7,160 bases of DNA from Chitinophaga pinensis (GTDB taxonomy: Bacteria > Bacteroidota > Bacteroidia > SXHM01): the NCBI GenBank assembly GCA_945889235.1, contig CAMDBK010000157.1, forward strand, positions 1 through 7,160, written 5' to 3'. The position numbers and the translations under genes were made by a program. Shown one piece after another: positions 1-5,557 of the stretch; the first letter of the stretch is position 1, and each line of letters opens with the position of its first letter. The notes beneath the pieces are model-generated. The model was not told the origin of the DNA, searched no databases, and saw nothing but the letters and a program-made list of their open reading frames with translations.

Positions 1-267
1 CAAAAAAACAGGTAACAAAATCCAAAACGATGTTTGACTAAATCGATTGTGCCAAAAGGGCACAATCAGATTTCCTAAAGCCAGCACCGCCAGAAAAATG
101 AGCGGTTTTATAAGTACCATCAACACAGCAAAACCACCGGCCTCCTGCAACCAATCACTAAAGGTGCGTTTTGTTTGTTGCAACCTACCCACAACAATTT
201 CGGCTATGCCGAAGATGACGAGGATAAGTAAAACTAATAACTCGAGGGTGTTGGTGTTGCCGATCAT
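1..267 (-). CDS. N-terminal part of a membrane protein, possibly sterol desaturase/fatty acid hydroxylase family (cut by the left edge)
   Basis: The first 89 codons are visible and the frame is still open at base 1. The protein starts MIGNTNTLELL and has a hydrophobic segment at about residues 8-27. A polar, basic stretch follows (GRLQQTKRTFSDWLQEAGG, about 27-45), then a second hydrophobic segment at about 46-70 and the start of a third at about 80. This layout of an N-terminal helix, a short cytoplasmic loop with a DWLQEAGG-like stretch and a second helix resembles the beginning of Bacteroidota sterol desaturase family proteins (di-iron membrane oxygenases). The diagnostic histidine boxes would lie beyond the edge, so the family is inferred from general resemblance only. 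The ATG was chosen because a TAGGTTTG element lies just upstream. The opposite-strand open frame over the same bases is judged a shadow. Reality of the gene: fairly sure; family: about even odds. Confidence 0.65.
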   Translation of the reverse strand, partial: MIGNTNTLELLVLLILVIFGIAEIVVGRLQQTKRTFSDWLQEAGGFAVLMVLIKPLIFLAVLALGNLIVPFWHNRFSQTSFWILLPVFL

Positions 268-276
268 ATTTTTTTT

Positions 277-284
277 CAAACCTA
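277..284 (-). promoter_or_regulatory. Possible Bacteroidota -7 element upstream of the left-edge gene
   Basis: The minus strand reads TAGGTTTG, an exact match to the Bacteroidota -7 consensus TAnnTTTG, ending 9 bases before the ATG at 267. No clear TTG element is seen about 17-21 bases further upstream. The transcript would have almost no leader. One 8-mer match in AT-rich DNA can be chance. Confidence 0.3.
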
Positions 285-312
285 CAAAATTTCACAATAA
301 AAACTTCCCTAC

Positions 313-330
313 TCCTGATAGCTATCGGGA
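313..330. repeat. 18-bp near-perfect palindrome with GATAGCTATC core
   Basis: The sequence TCCTGATAGCTATCGGGA equals its own reverse complement except for one mismatched pair (T316 against G327). It lies in the non-coding gap between two minus-strand genes. Palindromes with this core are, as I recall, frequent intergenic repeats in Bacteroidota genomes. Only one copy is present here, so the repetitive nature cannot be shown from the window. Confidence 0.5.
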
Positions 331-524
331 TTGTGAAGGCGTTTCTAAATACAGCTTAATATGTTGCAGGAAATTGATGAAATTGCTGGTGAAATAAAAT
401 GCAGAATTAATTTCGACAGCTATCGTTACCATTGTGTTACAAGCGATATTATTCCTACATATGCAAAATCAGTTAGCGGGAGCTCGGAAAGATTAAAAAA
501 TCGAAACTTTTTGAACTGATTTTC

Positions 525-1292
525 TCAGCGGTTGGGTACACCTATTCCGCAAAGTTCCGGTGAACTGCATGGCGAGTTACCCACTATCTCAATCTTAGGA
601 TTGCCTGAATTATTTCTTTCCAGAGTAAAGGCTACCCAGGCTGTATTGTTCAGGTAATTTGTTTCCACAAAAGAGTGGTCGGGGTTCGCAGTTGAAACAA
701 GGTAGTATAAGCCTGCGGGTGCACCGGTTATTTCCAGTGACTGCCCCGGCAGCGAATGATGGTATTGATCGCACCAGCCTGAACTTATTCCTTGGTATTC
801 ACCATTGCAGTCCCAGTATTGGCGATCACCGGTATTGGAATTGCCTACCAGTTTATACCAGTCAATAAGGCAAAAAGTGGTTTTAATGGAATTAATTCCC
901 AGAACAGGACCATCGGGACTGCCTATTCTGATATCGTAAAGTGCTACATCATCAATATGCCAGTGATTATGTTCAGCATGAAAATCAAATTCACTCACCA
1001 CCACTTCATCAACAATGTTTCGGCCTGCATCTAATATTTCCTGGATTGCAAGCTGGGCGCCACTGTTTCCTTCTATGGGAAACTGCGGGCGAAGACGCAG
1101 CTCTCCCTGACCTATATTGGCAACTCCATTTGAAAAACGGATGAATTCACGCTGCTGAAAATTCTTTAAAGCCACATGTTGGGGAACAACGGTAACAAGG
1201 TCGGGGATAAGCCCGAAGCCCTGTGCACCTGCATTGACGCAGGATAGAGTAAAAAATATAATTAGCGAAATGAGGGGTAGTTTTGTTTGCAT
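525..1292 (-). CDS. Secreted lysyl oxidase family protein
   Basis: This 255-residue protein matches the lysyl oxidase family (copper amine oxidases that oxidise peptidyl-lysine and use a lysine tyrosylquinone cofactor). A signal peptide covers about residues 1-23, with likely cleavage after AGA in CVNAGAQG, so export is expected. The copper-site-like motif HAEHNHWHIDD (105-115) supplies H105, H108, H110 and H112. KTTFCLID (137-144) carries K137 and C141, and GWCDQY (172-177) carries Y177. By position, K137 and Y177 correspond to the cofactor-forming lysine and tyrosine of animal lysyl oxidase. The C-terminal block GQSLEITGAPAGLYYLVSTA, followed by NPDHSFVETNYLNN, is typical of the family. The ATG is well placed before the signal peptide; no ribosome binding site is visible, as is usual for Bacteroidota. 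The neighbours do not indicate the substrate. Family assignment is confident; enzymatic activity is inferred. Confidence 0.85.
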   Translation of the reverse strand: MQTKLPLISLIIFFTLSCVNAGAQGFGLIPDLVTVVPQHVALKNFQQREFIRFSNGVANIGQGELRLRPQFPIEGNSGAQLAIQEILDAGRNIVDEVVVSEFDFHAEHNHWHIDDVALYDIRIGSPDGPVLGINSIKTTFCLIDWYKLVGNSNTGDRQYWDCNGEYQGISSGWCDQYHHSLPGQSLEITGAPAGLYYLVSTANPDHSFVETNYLNNTAWVAFTLERNNSGNPKIEIVGNSPCSSPELCGIGVPNR

Positions 1293-1375
1293 GGTTGTAA
1301 ATTTGAACTGCTAATATATCTTAAATTTTAATATGGTATATTTTTTTGCGTCTGATTAACTTTAAACACAGATGA
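1293..1375. other. Intergenic region upstream of the lysyl oxidase family gene
   Basis: This AT-rich gap should contain the promoter of the minus-strand lysyl oxidase family gene, but no exact TAnnTTTG element was found on that strand. It ends at a dyad and at the in-frame stop (TGA, 1373-1375) that bounds the plus-strand open frame to the right. Confidence 0.35.
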
Positions 1376-1387
1376 ACAAAATGTTCA
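1373..1387. repeat. Perfect inverted repeat TGAACA-N3-TGTTCA, operator-like
   Basis: Two 6-base arms, TGAACA and TGTTCA, are separated by AAA. The geometry suits a dimeric regulator. It lies about 80 bases upstream of the lysyl oxidase family start. No regulator gene is seen nearby, so function is unknown. Confidence 0.35.
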
Positions 1388-1786
1388 CATGCGTCAGAAC
1401 GGTTATGCCGTTTAATAAAAGCTGAAAATGGCTTCTTTAATTCTTCAGTATACTTCAGTTATGCAAGTACTTCAAGTTATACCGGTGTCGATAATTCAGT
1501 TGGTGAATACTTTTGGGCTTCACAATTTGAGACTAAAGATGAGGAAGACCAAAAACAATTGCAGAAGAAAATGAAATCAATGATAGAGGCATATACTTTT
1601 GTATTTGGTAAGGTTGAATTTAATCGGGGTGCTGATGATTATATCGCTTATTATGGACCAATAGACATCATTGATCAAAAGACATGGGGCGAAGTTGAGG
1701 TGTTACTATTTAATGAACATAATGAAGGAAATACTAAATTCTGGGTAAATGTAATGGTCACACAGCGAGTATTACTGGATGAATAA
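1376..1786 (+). pseudogene. Hypothetical protein, probably a 5'-truncated gene
   Basis: The frame is open from just after a TGA at 1373-1375 to the TAA ending at 1786, but has no ATG or GTG before an internal ATG at 1571. The only earlier candidate start is TTG at 1559, which would give 75 residues. Upstream of 1559 the translation still looks like protein (NGFFNSSVYFSYASTSSYTG, then VGEYFWASQFETKDEEDQ), so coding sequence appears to continue past any usable start. The downstream part contains EAYTFVFGKVEFN, YIAYYGPIDIIDQ and WGEVEVLLFNEHNEG. It is acidic, with no membrane segment. I do not recognise the family. The simplest reading is the C-terminal remnant of a larger gene that lost its 5' end; a short real gene starting at TTG 1559 or ATG 1571 is the alternative. 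No promoter of the TAnnTTTG type was found ahead of it. Confidence 0.4.
1398..1412. repeat. Small inverted repeat AACGG-N5-CCGTT
   Basis: Five-base arms at 1398-1402 and 1408-1412 flank TTATG and are followed by an AT-rich run (TAATAAAA). It could be a weak hairpin or a second operator-like dyad next to the one at 1373-1387. It falls inside the open frame that continues to 1786, at a place where that frame may no longer be coding. Confidence 0.25.
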
Positions 1787-1850
1787 TTAATGCCTGAAAA
1801 AGGAGCAGTTTAAAAATATTTATTTACTACCCAACAACAAAACTTCCCAC

Positions 1851-1886
1851 AAAAAAAACGCCCCCACATTTTCTGTAAGGGCGTTT
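1851..1886 (-). terminator. Rho-independent terminator of the di-haem peroxidase gene
   Basis: Arms AAACGCCC (1856-1863) and GGGCGTTT (1879-1886) form an 8-bp stem, with an extra ACA/TGT pairing inside (1866-1868 with 1874-1876). On the minus strand the stem is followed directly by a run of eight T (1851-1858, partly overlapping the stem). It lies about 47 bases after the stop of the minus-strand peroxidase gene. The plus-strand side has no T run, so it acts mainly in the minus direction. Confidence 0.8.
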
Positions 1887-1896
1887 CTAAAAACAA

Positions 1897-1920
1897 ATTG
1901 CTTCGCTATCGCTCGCAATG
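1897..1920. repeat. Dispersed-repeat-like sequence with ATTGC/GCAAT ends
   Basis: On the minus strand the sequence reads CATTGCGAGCGATAGCGAAG and then CAAT. Terminal arms ATTGC (1897-1901) and GCAAT (1915-1919) are complementary. It resembles the widespread intergenic repeat family of the form CATTGCGAGCGA...GCGAAGCAAT known from many bacterial genomes (from memory). It sits between the peroxidase stop codon and its terminator, so it would be in the 3' untranslated part of that mRNA. Confidence 0.5.
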
Positions 1921-1932
1921 CTTGGCTAATCT

Positions 1933-3027
1933 TTACTCGGGATCTGCAAACTCCTGATTATTCACATAATCCATATCGGTAAGCGTTTTCAGAAAATTGA
2001 CAAGGTCTGTTTTTTCAGATGCCGAAAGTTCAAGACCAACGCCAAGATTTTTCATGTTAGGGTCAATGGTAGCCGAGGGTTTACCTCCGGCATTATAATG
2101 TTCAATTACATCTTCTAATGTTGCAAAACGTCCGTCATGCATATAAGGTGCGGTTAATTCAATGTTGCGCAAGGTTGGTGATTTGAATTTTCCGCGGTCG
2201 TTGATATCGCCTGTAACTACTTCAAGACCTAAATCTGTAAACAGCGAATCCAAACCATTATTGTGAAAATTATTGGAGGTAAATAATCCACCCTGTCCGC
2301 CATGACAATGGAAACAATCGCCACCGCTCAGCAAATCAGTTTTATCACGGTTAAAAAGTGAAAACCCATTTTGCTCAGAAGGAGTTAAGGCAACCTCGCC
2401 TCTTGTAAATTTATCAAACTTTGAATTTCCTGAAATCATGGTGCGCTCAAACTGCGCTATTGCCATTGCAGCATGCAGTGAATCAATTTCACAGATTCCA
2501 AACGCCTGTAAAAACAATCTTGGATAAGCAGTATCTGCTTTCAGTTTTGCAACTGCATTGGTCCAGCTCTCATGCAATTCAATCGGATTTGGAACAGGTC
2601 CCAATGCCTGCATTTCCAATGTTGCTGCTCTACCATCCCAGAAAAATTTATGTCCCCACCCTAAATTAATTAGGGCCATTGCATTTCGATTTCCCTGAAT
2701 TCCGTCAATGCCTGTGCTGAACTTTGTACCTTTATCCGTAAAAGAAAATTGTGCCTGTACATGACAGGTTGCGCAGGACATAGTATTATTTCCGCTTAAT
2801 CTTTTTTCATAAAATAATTTTCTGCCCAAGGCTATACCTTCTACTGTCATTGGATTATCAGAAGGAATAACCATTTCAGCAAAACCTTGCGGGCGCACTA
2901 TATTGTAGGGAGTAGGATTGTACAAACTTAAATCACAATCGCTGGGGCAGTCATCTTTTTTGCAACCTGAAAATAATAGAATTGCAAGTGCAATACCGGC
3001 AATCAGAGATGAGATAATTCTATGCAT
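1933..3027 (-). CDS. Di-haem cytochrome c peroxidase lipoprotein (BCCP/MauG superfamily)
   Basis: This 364-residue protein has a lipoprotein signal (IALAILLFSGC, lipid-bearing Cys22) and two c-type haem sites, CATCH at 85-89 and CFHCH at 238-242, the layout of bacterial di-haem peroxidases. Other family signatures are LGRKLFYEKRLSGNNTMSC before haem 1, FWDGRAATLEMQALGPVPNP (129-148), SPTLRNIELTAPYMHDGRF (283-301) and LEDVIEHYNAGG. It should be anchored to a membrane facing the periplasm and either reduce hydrogen peroxide with electrons from a small donor or, as in the MauG/MbnH branch, oxidise a protein partner. The APYMHDG motif has Met, not Tyr, before HDG, which by recollection fits the classical peroxidase type better. 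An upstream TTG at 3048 is in frame, but it falls inside the -7 promoter element, so the ATG at 3027 is the start. It is divergent from a second lipoprotein gene and ends in a clear terminator. Confidence 0.92.
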   Translation of the reverse strand: MHRIISSLIAGIALAILLFSGCKKDDCPSDCDLSLYNPTPYNIVRPQGFAEMVIPSDNPMTVEGIALGRKLFYEKRLSGNNTMSCATCHVQAQFSFTDKGTKFSTGIDGIQGNRNAMALINLGWGHKFFWDGRAATLEMQALGPVPNPIELHESWTNAVAKLKADTAYPRLFLQAFGICEIDSLHAAMAIAQFERTMISGNSKFDKFTRGEVALTPSEQNGFSLFNRDKTDLLSGGDCFHCHGGQGGLFTSNNFHNNGLDSLFTDLGLEVVTGDINDRGKFKSPTLRNIELTAPYMHDGRFATLEDVIEHYNAGGKPSATIDPNMKNLGVGLELSASEKTDLVNFLKTLTDMDYVNNQEFADPE

Positions 3028-3045
3028 TTTATTTGTTGAGTTTTG

Positions 3046-3074
3046 CAAATGTATAGAATATGCAAGGATAACAA
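3046..3074 (-). promoter_or_regulatory. Promoter of the di-haem peroxidase gene (TTG-N18-TACATTTG)
   Basis: The minus strand carries TACATTTG (3053 to 3046), an exact match to the Bacteroidota -7 consensus TAnnTTTG, preceded after 18 bases by TTG (3074 to 3072) as the -33 element. Transcription would begin near 3040, leaving a leader of about a dozen bases before the ATG at 3027. This placement rules out the upstream TTG at 3048 as start codon. Confidence 0.7.
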
Positions 3075-3102
3075 TGAATGAATTCGATAAGCTGAATGCA
3101 TG

Positions 3103-3134
3103 TTTCTGGGTTAATTATTTTTCATCTACTTTTG
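3103..3134 (+). promoter_or_regulatory. Promoter of the divergent lipoprotein gene (TACTTTTG)
   Basis: TACTTTTG at 3127-3134 matches TAnnTTTG exactly. Eighteen bases upstream lies TTTCTG (3103-3108), an imperfect -33 element. The ATG at 3165 is 30 bases after the -7 element. Because a start at 3096 would lie upstream of this promoter, the 3165 start is favoured. Confidence 0.55.
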
Positions 3135-3164
3135 GAATTCTTTAAAATCAAAAAAACTAAAACA

Positions 3165-4076
3165 ATGAAACACTTTTCAACGCTGCTTCTTTTAATAATT
3201 GGGTTGTCACTATCTTTCTCTTCCTGCAAAAAACCAACGGATGCAGATATAAATGATGATGGCATTAATTCAGAAGTAGCGCTTAACCCCGGTGAGCACC
3301 CGCGATTGATTTTAAAATTCAAATTTGATTCAACGCAGGTAAGGCTGAATGCTTTCGGACAGGTGGCAACCGTTCCTTCAAACCATGCCGCACAATCACC
3401 TGTATTCCGCAAAATGAGTTCGCATTATGTTGAACTTGCAACCAATGATTTTACTGCAATTGGCGGAGGCGCTGTATTGTTTAAAAATTTAGAAACAATG
3501 GCTGGCGGCAATAGAGCAATTGATTTTGAACATTCAAAAGTAGTTGGAGAAGGCGAAGAATTTTTCTCCTTTCCGCTTAGTCAGGTTGCCGCAGGAAGTT
3601 ATAAATGGTTGCGCATTTCTTTGGCTTACCAGAATTATGATGTGAAAGTAAAATTTCTTGGAAACCAGTTTACCGGGACGCTTGCATCATTTATCGGTTA
3701 CAATACTTACATAAAAACATATTCACCGCTAAATGTTGCTATTCCCGTCAATGATGATAAAGCGCAGGGATATTGGGCTTTTGAAGCCTTCAATCAGGTA
3801 ACTTCAGGACAGGCACCTGCAGGTGCAACAACGGTTGTAAATCCATTGTTTCTCAATTCACCATTGCCAAGCGGTTCTTGTTTAGTTACCGGACAATTTG
3901 CAGGAGGCAACATGGTAGTTACAGGAAATGAAACGCAGGATGTTGTAGTAGAAGTTTCGCTATCAATCAACCAAAGCTTTGAGTGGATTGACAATGGTGA
4001 CGGCATTTACGAACCCGAAGTTGGTGATGCTGTAATTGACATGGGCATCCGCGGAATGATTCCTACTGTGCAGTAA
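3165..4076 (+). CDS. Secreted lipoprotein of unknown function, possibly MbnP-like partner of the peroxidase
   Basis: This 303-residue protein starts MKHFSTLLLL and has a lipoprotein signal ending LSFSSC (lipid-bearing Cys21). An in-frame ATG at 3096 adds 23 residues of poor signal character and lies upstream of the promoter, so it was rejected. The mature part is mostly predicted beta-type sequence. It opens with an acidic DINDDG stretch (28-33), and DNGDGIYEPEVGD (276-288) recalls calcium-binding DxDG loops. The order LILKFKFD (48-55), SSHYVELAT (85-93), FFSFPLSQVAAGSYKWLRIS (133-152) and the end DMGIRGMIP is loosely reminiscent of MbnP-family proteins, which pair with MauG-type di-haem enzymes, but I cannot confirm this. 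Tryptophans at 148, 204 and 274 would be candidate oxidation sites. The shared divergent promoter region with the peroxidase suggests a joint role in the envelope. The lipoprotein call is confident; the MbnP link is weak. Confidence 0.8.
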   Translation: MKHFSTLLLLIIGLSLSFSSCKKPTDADINDDGINSEVALNPGEHPRLILKFKFDSTQVRLNAFGQVATVPSNHAAQSPVFRKMSSHYVELATNDFTAIGGGAVLFKNLETMAGGNRAIDFEHSKVVGEGEEFFSFPLSQVAAGSYKWLRISLAYQNYDVKVKFLGNQFTGTLASFIGYNTYIKTYSPLNVAIPVNDDKAQGYWAFEAFNQVTSGQAPAGATTVVNPLFLNSPLPSGSCLVTGQFAGGNMVVTGNETQDVVVEVSLSINQSFEWIDNGDGIYEPEVGDAVIDMGIRGMIPTVQ

Positions 4077-4079
4077 AAA

Positions 4080-4427
4080 TTATTTCTTCTTCTTTTTACT
4101 TGCCTTTGCTTTAGGATTATAATCAAGGCAAAGTTGAATCCAGTATTCAAGGTCTTTGTCCATATCAATCCCTTCGGGCGAAACAAAGACATATCCTGCC
4201 ATAGGTCTGCCCGTGAAATCCATAGTACGGCAGCCTTTTTTCTTTATCGCAGTTTCATGAAATACAGGGTCAATACGCGCCATCAGTTCGTTTTTGACAA
4301 TACCCACACACATTTTTTCATCAACCATGGCACACCATCCACCCATCATATTTTTTCCGGTGTACGCAATTTTCTTTTTGTCAAGAACCTGTTTTATCCT
4401 GTCCTCAAGATGAAGGTCGTAAGCCAT
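4080..4427 (-). CDS. TfoX/Sxy N-terminal-domain protein
   Basis: This 115-residue protein consists of one TfoX N-terminal domain. KNMMGGWCAMVDEKMCVGIV (25-44) corresponds to the family's glycine-containing beta strands. Residues 46-53 (NELMARID) and GCRTMDFTGRPMAGYVFV (65-82) match the typical 'l.lRv.p' and 'mdf.grpm.gyv.v' blocks, and a C-terminal helix includes LEYWIQLCLDY. A lysine-rich tail (KAKASKKKKK) follows. Stand-alone proteins of this type are common in Bacteroidota. Despite the family name, a role in competence is not established for them, so function is unknown. Its ATG directly follows the stop of the DUF4199 gene (TAAATG), which suggests translational coupling at the end of a three-gene operon. 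The stop is only 3 bases from the stop of the convergent lipoprotein gene. Confidence 0.85.
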   Translation of the reverse strand: MAYDLHLEDRIKQVLDKKKIAYTGKNMMGGWCAMVDEKMCVGIVKNELMARIDPVFHETAIKKKGCRTMDFTGRPMAGYVFVSPEGIDMDKDLEYWIQLCLDYNPKAKASKKKKK

Positions 4428-4919
4428 TTAGTTTTCTTTTTTAAAGATAACTGAAGAAATTACAGAAACAAAAAAGCCGGAAAGCATTATTCCGAACAGT
4501 GCGGATGTTGATTGCACAAAAGGAGAAAAAACCTGTCGCGCTCCTTCAATAGTTTTCTTGGTTTCTTCTGCGCTCAGATTTTTTTCGGAAGCATATTTTG
4601 TGGCTTCTAAAACTGCATTTGCCTGTAAGCCGGTATTCATGAATTTAAAATAAATAAAAGTAAACAGACATACTATTATACCAGAAATAGCAGCAGTTCC
4701 CAGACTCGTCTTCATAGCGCTGTTAAAAGGAAGCATTCCGTCATTTTCTTTTTTCGCAGTATAAGTTGCAAGGGGAATAGCAAAGGCTATAACAATGAGT
4801 TCAGCAAGGTTTGTAAAACTGCCTCCGTATAATTCAGCGTAGCCCGAAAAAAATAAAACTGTTTTGAATAGTGCAGGAATGAGTCCCGCAACAATTCCAA
4901 TGCTGTAAACTTTCTTCAA
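4428..4919 (-). CDS. DUF4199-family membrane protein
   Basis: This 163-residue protein has four predicted membrane segments at about 6-26, 37-55, 72-93 and 138-159. A polar loop with GMLPFNSAMKTSLG (61-74) lies before the third, and a long soluble stretch (about 97-135, EATKYASEKNLSAEETKK) before the fourth. This layout fits the DUF4199 family, which is largely found in Bacteroidota and has no known function. The start is TTG at 4919: the frame has a stop four codons upstream, no ATG lies near, and MKKVYSIGIVAG is a typical beginning for the family. It starts 2 bases after the stop of the DUF6580 gene and its TAA abuts the ATG of the TfoX-domain gene, so the three are almost certainly one transcript. 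Confidence 0.82.
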   Translation of the reverse strand: MKKVYSIGIVAGLIPALFKTVLFFSGYAELYGGSFTNLAELIVIAFAIPLATYTAKKENDGMLPFNSAMKTSLGTAAISGIIVCLFTFIYFKFMNTGLQANAVLEATKYASEKNLSAEETKKTIEGARQVFSPFVQSTSALFGIMLSGFFVSVISSVIFKKEN

Positions 4920-4921
4920 GT

Positions 4922-5470
4922 TTATGCTTTAACAAGTACTGGAAATTTCAAACTTGCAAGGTGATAGGCACCAAAAAGTGCTGATGTGTAAAACAAATCA
5001 CCCAGAATAGTATTCACAAAAAAACTGCCGAAAACATCATTGCTGTAAAAAGGAATTGCAAGTGTGTAAGCAGAAATAAGTCCGGCTAAATCTTTTGTGT
5101 ACATCGGGTAAATAAGCCAGCAATAGAAATTAGTAACCAGAAAAAATAAGAGAGAAGAAGATAATGAGGCAAGAACAATTTTACCTGCGCTGTAATTGCT
5201 GCTCACCCAAAAACCGATAAAAGAAATCATGATGAATGAAATGTAAACACCCAGCATCTGGTCGTGGAAACCAAGAAAAATATCAGAGATAAACATAGCA
5301 ACTAAAGGAATTGCAACAGCCAGTTTTTTATCGCTCAGCAATGCACCACCAAACAAAGCCATTCCTGCAATAGGAGTAAAATTAAACGGATGCGGAATTA
5401 AACGGCTGAAAGCAGCTATTACTAATGCACTTGCTACAAAGATAAATTTAGGGGTGAAAATTTTGTTCAT
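4922..5470 (-). CDS. DUF6580-family putative membrane transport protein
   Basis: This 182-residue integral membrane protein has about five to six hydrophobic segments. The features typical of DUF6580 are RLIPHPFNFTPIAGMALFGG (23-42), ISDIFLGFHDQ (61-71) and VTNFYCWL (112-119), plus a C-terminal GDLFYTSALFGAYH. The family resembles the substrate-binding subunits of ECF-type vitamin transporters in size and topology, and is often described as a putative transport protein; the substrate is unknown. It is the first gene of a three-gene minus-strand operon with DUF4199 and TfoX-domain proteins, and has its own promoter 21 bases upstream. The ATG at 5470 is the only plausible start. Confidence 0.85.
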   Translation of the reverse strand: MNKIFTPKFIFVASALVIAAFSRLIPHPFNFTPIAGMALFGGALLSDKKLAVAIPLVAMFISDIFLGFHDQMLGVYISFIMISFIGFWVSSNYSAGKIVLASLSSSLLFFLVTNFYCWLIYPMYTKDLAGLISAYTLAIPFYSNDVFGSFFVNTILGDLFYTSALFGAYHLASLKFPVLVKA

Positions 5471-5491
5471 GGGTTTTATTTTTTACAAGCG

Positions 5492-5522
5492 CAAAAGTAA
5501 CAACTAATCGCTAACGCAGCAA
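5492..5522 (-). promoter_or_regulatory. Promoter of the DUF6580-DUF4199-TfoX operon (TTG-N20-TACTTTTG)
   Basis: The minus strand has TACTTTTG (5499 to 5492), an exact -7 match, and TTG (5522 to 5520) twenty bases upstream as the -33 element. The ATG at 5470 lies 21 bases after the -7 element. The 87-bp gap must also hold the promoter of the divergent kinase gene. There, only an imperfect TAATTTG (5543-5549) is visible. Confidence 0.6.
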
Positions 5523-5557
5523 TCATTTAGTTCAATTCGCTAATTTGCACAGCTTTT

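Noticed and set aside
47..397. Plus-strand 116-codon open frame
   Set aside because: It overlaps a minus-strand frame with clear membrane segments and a -7 element; its own translation has no recognisable features.
485..524. Possible terminator after the lysyl oxidase family gene
   Set aside because: Only an A/T stem (AAAAA/TTTTT) can be formed; it is too weak to call.
659..1144. Three overlapping plus-strand open frames inside the lysyl oxidase family gene
   Set aside because: They are antisense shadows of a gene with strong family motifs.
3028..3048. TTG-initiated 7-residue extension of the peroxidase
   Set aside because: The TTG lies inside the -7 promoter element; the ATG at 3027 directly precedes the signal peptide.
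3096..3164. ATG at 3096 as start of the plus-strand lipoprotein
   Set aside because: It lies upstream of the TACTTTTG promoter element and would bury the lipoprotein signal behind 23 extra residues.
3122..4192. Minus-strand open frames at 3122-3412, 3794-4006 and 4007-4192
   Set aside because: They are antisense to the lipoprotein gene or out of frame with the TfoX-domain gene, and show no protein-family character.
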